DNA of 64,000 bases, from assembly GCA_966095765.1 (NCBI GenBank), contig CBHTSZ010000002.1:89586-153585 (forward strand), read 5' to 3'. The position numbers and the translations under genes are program-made. The notes beneath the pieces were generated by a model. It did not search any database. It was not told the origin of the DNA and saw only the letters and a program-made list of their open reading frames with translations. This document shows positions 59,944 through 64,000 of the stretch, in pieces (positions within the stretch are counted from its first letter, which is position 1; every line of letters starts with the position of its first letter). Origin of the DNA: CBHTSZ01 sp966095765. GTDB lineage: Bacteria > Patescibacteriota > Saccharimonadia > Saccharimonadales > Saccharimonadaceae.

Positions 59944-60648
59944 ATGAGTTACGAAGCATCGGCCCACGAGGCCCAGATGAAAATCCTCAGGCACCTGCTA
60001 CTCAGTCCATCCGCTGGGTTCGCTGAGCTGCAGAAGCAAACCGGCCTGACGAGTGATCACGCGAACTTTCACATCAAAAAGCTACTCGAAGTCGGCTACA
60101 TCGAAAAGAACCAAGACGACAAATACACACTAACTCGGACCGGTAAAGAATACTCAAACCGTATGGATACCGATGATAATGTCATCGAAAAACAGCCAAA
60201 GGTATCAGTTGCCTTGATCGTTGAGAATGATAAGGGACAGTTCCTTGCTCAGCAGCGCCTTAAGCAACCCTACTACGGCTTTTGGGGTCGTCCAACCGGC
60301 AAAGTACGTTGGGGTGAAACGATACTCGAAGCCGGTGCTAGGGAGCTCATGGAGGAAACAGGTCTCACAGCCGATCTACGCGTCGGAGGCTTTTATCACA
60401 AGATGGACTACGATAAGGACTCGGGTGACATGCTCGAGGACAAGATCTTCGTACTCATACACGGTACTAACCCACAGGGTGAGTTGATCGTCGAGGATGA
60501 GGGACATCGCAACGAATGGCTTACCCATGAGGAATTTGCGAAAAAAGACGTCTCATTCCAATCAGTCGAGATTATAACCGACCTCGCAACGAGCGACATG
60601 ATGGGTTTTCTCGAGAATAAATACCGCTACACCAAAGACGAGTATTAG
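59944..60648 (+). CDS. Winged-helix NUDIX hydrolase
   Basis: 234 residues. Residues 1-75 form a winged helix (ILRHLLLSPSAGFAELQKQTGL, HFHIKKLLEVGYIEK). Residues 85-225 form a NUDIX domain with box GKVRWGETILEAGARELMEETGL. The fusion suggests a DNA-binding NUDIX regulator that senses a nucleotide metabolite, like NrtR types, though order and size differ. AAGGAG precedes the ATG. It leads an operon with the HD gene. Confidence 0.85.
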   Translation: MSYEASAHEAQMKILRHLLLSPSAGFAELQKQTGLTSDHANFHIKKLLEVGYIEKNQDDKYTLTRTGKEYSNRMDTDDNVIEKQPKVSVALIVENDKGQFLAQQRLKQPYYGFWGRPTGKVRWGETILEAGARELMEETGLTADLRVGGFYHKMDYDKDSGDMLEDKIFVLIHGTNPQGELIVEDEGHRNEWLTHEEFAKKDVSFQSVEIITDLATSDMMGFLENKYRYTKDEY

Positions 60649-60653
60649 CCGCT

Positions 60654-61289
60654 ATGCGTATCAACGAAACACAGGCGCTCCGGCGCCTTGAAGAACTTGA
60701 TCCTGCCTTTGAGATGGGTCACCAGTATGCTCGGGTTGAACGCAAAACAGTGATGCCTGACGGCAAGTTCGAAACTGACGGCGAGCACGTAACGAGCCTC
60801 GGTATGATCTGCATTGCTTACGCCACCAAGTATCGCCCAGACCTCGATCCGTACAAGCTATCGTTTTATATCTTGTTTCATGATCTCGACGAATATCTCT
60901 ACGGCGACGAATCATCGCTTGGCGTGTCGCCCGAACAGTACGCAGCAAAAGTAGCCAAAGAGAACGAAGCAGCCGAGGAGCGTCAAAAGCGTCTCGCGAA
61001 CTTCCCTGAGTTTATGAAGTTGCTCGGCACACTGGACGATCTATCGGTGCCGGAGTTCGCCTTTGCAAAAGCGTTCGATAAGCTTGCGCCAAGCTTTGCT
61101 CATATCGCCAATGGCGGCGAAGTGATTCGCGATCTTTATGGCTATTCGTCATACGAAGATATTGTCGAAGGCAACAGGACGGTGTTCGAGAAGATGGAAC
61201 AATATGCCTCAGAATTCCAGGATATTATCGAGATGAAGCGCGCAACGGTACGGCGTATCGCCAGTGTGGCATTTGGGAGTATTCAGTGA
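60654..61289 (+). CDS. HD-superfamily hydrolase (YfbR-like)
   Basis: 211 residues. TDGEHVTSLGMICIAYATKYRP, then ILFHDLDEYLYGDE gives the H...HD...D metal motif of HD hydrolases, with the GDE pattern seen in 5'-nucleotidase YfbR-like and HD_3 proteins. It probably dephosphorylates a nucleotide. It starts 5 nt after the NUDIX stop, so both may handle the same metabolite. Confidence 0.72.
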   Translation: MRINETQALRRLEELDPAFEMGHQYARVERKTVMPDGKFETDGEHVTSLGMICIAYATKYRPDLDPYKLSFYILFHDLDEYLYGDESSLGVSPEQYAAKVAKENEAAEERQKRLANFPEFMKLLGTLDDLSVPEFAFAKAFDKLAPSFAHIANGGEVIRDLYGYSSYEDIVEGNRTVFEKMEQYASEFQDIIEMKRATVRRIASVAFGSIQ

Positions 61290-61308
61290 CGCTAAAAGGT
61301 GTGTAGGG

Positions 61309-62220
61309 CTACCAGCTGCCGCTTGAGCCTCCGCCGCTGAAACCGCCTCCACCGAAGCCACCGCCTCCGCTGCTTCCCGACGAACCGCTGCCAACCGAGC
61401 CCCCCGCCCACCATGCTGGACTTCTGCCAAGCTCTTTTGCCTTTCTATATTCTTTGCTGACAAAGTAGTCAAAAAGAAATCCGAGTATCATGCCGAGGCT
61501 GCCTATCGCTATAGCCCAAATGAGTCCGATCAGGATGAATGCTATGACGCCACCGATCACTGCACCGACGATGCCGCCAGGCCACCACCGCTTCGACCGT
61601 CCGAGAACTGCAGCTAGCCAGCTCAGTCCGCTGTAAAGCATAAAGAGACCGAAAAGTATCAGTGATCCTCGATCGTTTTCTTCGGTTGTGTCTTCGTTCC
61701 CGAGCTGAGGATCGGCTTGGCTCTCAACGGCGAGAGCCATACCTTGAAGCCCAACGTTAATTCCCTCGTAGTAGTTACCTTTACGAAACTCAGGAGCGAT
61801 GCGATCACGAATGATCTGTGATGCACGCGCATCGGTGAGGTCGCCTTCGAGTCCGGAGCCGACCTCGATACGCATCTTACGGTCATCTTTAGCGACGAGC
61901 AGGAGTGCTCCATTGTTCTTGGACTTCTCCCCGACGCCCCACTCCCTGGCAACGTTTAGGCTAAACCGCTCCAGGTAGTCGTCCTTAGTAATAGTCGGCA
62001 CGATAAGTACTGCGAACTGTACGCCAGGTTTTTTGCGATACCCGTCTATTTGGGCGTTGAGCTTGTCAATCTCGTCGTCTCGAAGGGTTTGCGTCTGGTC
62101 GAGGACATACCAACCATTTGCCGGTTTTGGAGGTACTGGCATGACTGCTTGTATTGGCGTAACAAAGCCTGCCGCTAGACTGATAGCGCAAAGGAGCGCG
62201 AGCACGAAGCGTTTCGCCAT
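61309..62220 (-). CDS. TPM-domain (YgcG-type) membrane protein
   Basis: 303 residues. A signal peptide (LLCAISLAAGFVTPIQA), then a TPM domain at 30-170 (YVLDQTQTLRDDEIDKLNAQ, VEVGSGLEGDLTDARASQIIRD), two membrane helices near 195-245 and a Gly/Ser-rich tail ending SGSW. Such proteins bind divalent cations or assist membrane enzymes. It is 11 nt after the LemA stop, the typical partner arrangement. Confidence 0.88.
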   Translation of the reverse strand: MAKRFVLALLCAISLAAGFVTPIQAVMPVPPKPANGWYVLDQTQTLRDDEIDKLNAQIDGYRKKPGVQFAVLIVPTITKDDYLERFSLNVAREWGVGEKSKNNGALLLVAKDDRKMRIEVGSGLEGDLTDARASQIIRDRIAPEFRKGNYYEGINVGLQGMALAVESQADPQLGNEDTTEENDRGSLILFGLFMLYSGLSWLAAVLGRSKRWWPGGIVGAVIGGVIAFILIGLIWAIAIGSLGMILGFLFDYFVSKEYRKAKELGRSPAWWAGGSVGSGSSGSSGGGGFGGGGFSGGGSSGSW

Positions 62221-62231
62221 AACGAAGTCCG

Positions 62232-62840
62232 CTACTGAGCCGGCTGGGTTTCGAAGTTTACGGCTGGAGCTTTATCGGCGCCGGAGTCTGCCGTAAAGTA
62301 AGGGAACGCGTCAAATCCGAAGAGACCGGCGATGAGGCTGGTTGGTACACGTTGGATCTTAGCGTTGTAGCTGCGGGCAGCATTTCCGTAGTCTGCACGT
62401 GCGACCTGGATACGATTCTCGGTACCCTCAAGCTGAGCGATGAGATCGCGGTATGCCTCGGTCGCCTTTAGCTCCGGGTAGTTTTCCGTGATGGCAATCA
62501 AACGTGAAAGCGCCTGAGAAAGCTCGCCCTGAGCGGCTTGGTAAGCCTGAATCTGCTCCGGTGTTGCATTGCTTGCGTCGATCTTTGTTTGGGTTGCTTT
62601 GGTGCGCGCCTCAACAACTTGGTTCAGAGTTTGCTGTTCAAAGTTTGCGGCACCTTTGACGGTGTTCACGAGATTAGGTACAAGGTCAGCACGACGTTGG
62701 TACTGGCTCTGGAGCGCATTGATAGAGCCGCGTACAGTCTCGCGCTCGTTGACGAGGCTGTTGTAAGTACCTGCGACCCAGGCAACGATCAGAAGGACAA
62801 CGACACCGATGCCAGCTATAATTCCCCATGTTTTGTTCAT
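62232..62840 (-). CDS. lemA: LemA family protein
   Basis: 202 residues: one N-terminal membrane helix (IAGIGVVVLLIVAWVAG) and a long helical domain with YNSLVNERETVRGSINALQSQYQRRADLVPNLVNTVK, the LemA signature. The C-terminal ARSYNAKIQRVPTSLIAGLFGFD is typical too. Start ATG 62840 follows AAGGAG. LemA and TPM genes are adjacent in many bacteria; role in envelope homeostasis is not settled. Confidence 0.94.
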   Translation of the reverse strand: MNKTWGIIAGIGVVVLLIVAWVAGTYNSLVNERETVRGSINALQSQYQRRADLVPNLVNTVKGAANFEQQTLNQVVEARTKATQTKIDASNATPEQIQAYQAAQGELSQALSRLIAITENYPELKATEAYRDLIAQLEGTENRIQVARADYGNAARSYNAKIQRVPTSLIAGLFGFDAFPYFTADSGADKAPAVNFETQPAQ

Positions 62841-62898
62841 GTGTTCCAACTCCTTTTGCTATATGGCTACAGCATATCATAAGCGCGTATAATAAGAG

Positions 62899-63297
62899 AT
62901 GATGAAGAACACCAACCCCGCACTCACCGACGACCAGAAGCATGTGATGTTCGAAAAAGGAACAGAAGCACCGTTTAGCGGCGCCCTGCTCCATGAAAAA
63001 CGTCAGGGCACTTTCACCTGCGCAAACTGTGGCGAGATGCTCTTTAGCAGTGATACGAAGTTTGACTCAGGGTCTGGCTGGCCAAGTTTTACTGAGCCGG
63101 CTAACCGCGAACATGTTACTCTCACGACAGACACCTCGCACGGAATGGTTCGCACGGAAGTTTCATGTGCACACTGCGGCGCCCATCTCGGACACGTGTT
63201 TGATGATGGCCCAACGGAAGCTGGTGGTCAGCGGTACTGTATCAACTCTTTGTGTCTGAACTTTGAGCCAAAAGAGGACTCAAATGGCAAAGACTGA
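62899..63297 (+). CDS. msrB: Peptide methionine-R-sulfoxide reductase
   Basis: 132 residues. Zinc cysteines in CANCGEML and CAHCGAHLGHVF, and catalytic Cys in RYCINSLCLNF, all intact. A TATAAT hexamer ends 5 nt before the first ATG (62899), so it is leaderless; a second ATG follows directly. It overlaps msrA by 14 nt and both repair oxidised methionine. Confidence 0.95.
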   Translation: MMKNTNPALTDDQKHVMFEKGTEAPFSGALLHEKRQGTFTCANCGEMLFSSDTKFDSGSGWPSFTEPANREHVTLTTDTSHGMVRTEVSCAHCGAHLGHVFDDGPTEAGGQRYCINSLCLNFEPKEDSNGKD

Positions 63298-63814
63298 GTC
63301 AGTAGTCCTCGGTGGCGGGTGCTTTTGGTGCCTTGAAGCAGCTTACGCGCAGCTCAAAGGCGTTACAGAGGTTGTACCGGGCTATGCTGGTGGGTCGGTG
63401 CCAAGCCCTACGTATGAGCAGGTTTGCATGGGAACGACCGGTCATGTTGAGGTGGTGAAGGTTACCTTTGATCTCGACGTGATATCACTCAAAGAAATCA
63501 TGGCTGTGTTTTGGACGATTCACGACCCAACCTCGCTCAACCGCCAAGGTGGTGATGTCGGTACACAGTACGCCTCAGTTGCATTCTATGAGGATGAAGA
63601 ACAGGAGCAAGCGCTGCGGGAATCTCAGGCCGAAGCGCAACGATATCTCGAGACGCCGATTGTTACACGCATTGAGCCGCTCGATGAGTTCTATGAAGCC
63701 GAGCCAGAGCATCACAACTACTACGAAACGCATCCTGAAGCAGCCTATTGTCAGGCCGTGATCGAACCAAAACTCAGCAAGCTGCGCGGTCACTTTGGCT
63801 CCCTTCTCCGCTAG
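63284..63814 (+). CDS. msrA: Peptide methionine-S-sulfoxide reductase
   Basis: 176 residues. GGGCFWCLEAAYAQLKGVTEV holds the catalytic Cys and VVPGYAGG follows; DEFYEAEPEHHNYYETHPEAAYC is the conserved C-terminal block. ATG 63284 follows AGAGGAC; it lies inside the end of msrB, so the pair is translationally linked. Confidence 0.96.
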   Translation: MAKTESVVLGGGCFWCLEAAYAQLKGVTEVVPGYAGGSVPSPTYEQVCMGTTGHVEVVKVTFDLDVISLKEIMAVFWTIHDPTSLNRQGGDVGTQYASVAFYEDEEQEQALRESQAEAQRYLETPIVTRIEPLDEFYEAEPEHHNYYETHPEAAYCQAVIEPKLSKLRGHFGSLLR

Positions 63815-63829
63815 TGCTATATCCTGTGG

Positions 63830-63835
63830 TATAAT
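63830..63835 (+). promoter_or_regulatory. Promoter ahead of the tRNA-Gln-like element
   Basis: TATAAT preceded by TGG (extended -10). The -35 match is weak. The transcript would begin near 63842. Confidence 0.5.
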
Positions 63836-63849
63836 TTTCTAGCGTTTAA

Positions 63850-63924
63850 TGGGGACATGCCAAGTGGTCAGACACCGGCTGTCTGAGCACGAAGTGCGAG
63901 TAAAATAGTAATCGTCCCGGACCA
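63850..63924 (+). pseudogene. Degenerate tRNA-Gln-like element
   Basis: TGGGGACATGCCAAGTGGTC copies the first part of the tRNA-Gln beginning at 63974, and GTCCC near the 3' end can pair with GGGAC, followed by CCA at 63922-63924. The D stem is broken, no anticodon arm or T arm of normal shape forms, and GCAC/GTGC makes an odd hairpin. It may be a decayed copy or a regulatory RNA. Confidence 0.4.
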
Positions 63925-63973
63925 AAACGTTAGACCGAGATCGTCACTAAACTAGCAGTAACTTTACACATAG

Positions 63974-64000
63974 TGGGACGTGGCCAAGTGGTAAGGCACC
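63974..64000 (+). tRNA. tRNA-Gln, 5' part only (cut by window end)
   Basis: TGGGACGTGGCCAAGTGGTA and GGCACC agree with the acceptor and D arm of glutamine tRNA (GCC...GGC stem, U1). The anticodon lies outside the window, so the identity is probable, not proven. Confidence 0.6.

Noticed and set aside
1..64000. CRISPR arrays, insertion sequences, transposases or integrases
   Set aside because: None seen; no regular repeat-spacer series and no recognisable recombinase.
1..64000. TGA recoded as glycine (Gracilibacteria-type code)
   Set aside because: Many complete conserved proteins end at TGA with correct length.

Overview
The window reads as chromosomal DNA of a member of Candidate Phyla Radiation, most likely Candidatus Saccharibacteria (TM7). 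The reasons are indirect: a single-membrane surface set (sortase, signal peptidase, many N-terminally anchored Ser/Thr-rich proteins, a lipoprotein), a compact F-type ATP synthase with a shortened delta subunit, many small lineage-specific proteins, standard stop usage (TGA acts as stop, so not the recoded Gracilibacteria/Absconditabacteria code), mid-range base composition, and almost no biosynthetic genes. The assignment is inference; no rRNA is present.

Layout. 0-9.5 kb: two histidine kinases and a receiver-only regulator, two anchored surface proteins, a signal peptidase I fused to an extracytoplasmic domain, and small surface proteins. 9.5-14.2 kb: small and hypothetical genes, a tRNA-Glu with duplicated 3' ends, and three GC-rich genes behind AT-rich promoters. 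14.2-26 kb: coiled-coil exported proteins, YajQ, a cupredoxin/heme-type membrane pair, a second kinase/receiver pair, a DUF3048 protein, gltX, a PEGA protein and a sortase. 26-33 kb: tRNA-Leu, a pair of paralogous unknown proteins, and a housekeeping run (YjeF-like, HAD, MTH1-like NUDIX, GMP-kinase-like, xth, pyrH, smpB). 33-38 kb: carbohydrate block (debranching-type glucosidase, two GT4 glycosyltransferases, a TIM-barrel glycosidase). 38-43.6 kb: GC-rich unknowns, CobO-type adenosyltransferase, ABC-F ATPase, glutaredoxin. 43.6-50 kb: complete atpBEFHAGDC operon. 50-64 kb: a possible zeta-type carbonic-anhydrase-like protein, DusA/B-type enzyme, an RNA-rich island, a UvrD-type helicase-nuclease, RNA methyltransferase, NUDIX, HD, TPM/LemA, msrB-msrA and the start of a tRNA-Gln.

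Three cross-cutting patterns stand out. (1) Seven GC-rich cassettes are scattered among ordinary genes; each is driven by an AT-rich promoter with a -35 box, an exactly 17-nt spacer and an extended TGn -10 box, and most end in a strong hairpin. One cassette (53.26-54.23 kb) holds a 53-codon CxxCxGxG zinc-ribbon gene, an alanine-tRNA-like RNA with a 48-nt anticodon loop, and about 560 nt of dense hairpins ending in a terminator; it is the best candidate here for an undescribed RNA system. (2) Many housekeeping genes have a TAnnnT -10 hexamer only 4-12 nt before the start codon, implying leaderless or nearly leaderless mRNAs. (3) Aberrant tRNA-like sequences or tRNA 3'-end duplications lie beside the tRNA genes.

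All functional calls come from reading motifs by eye; no database search was possible.
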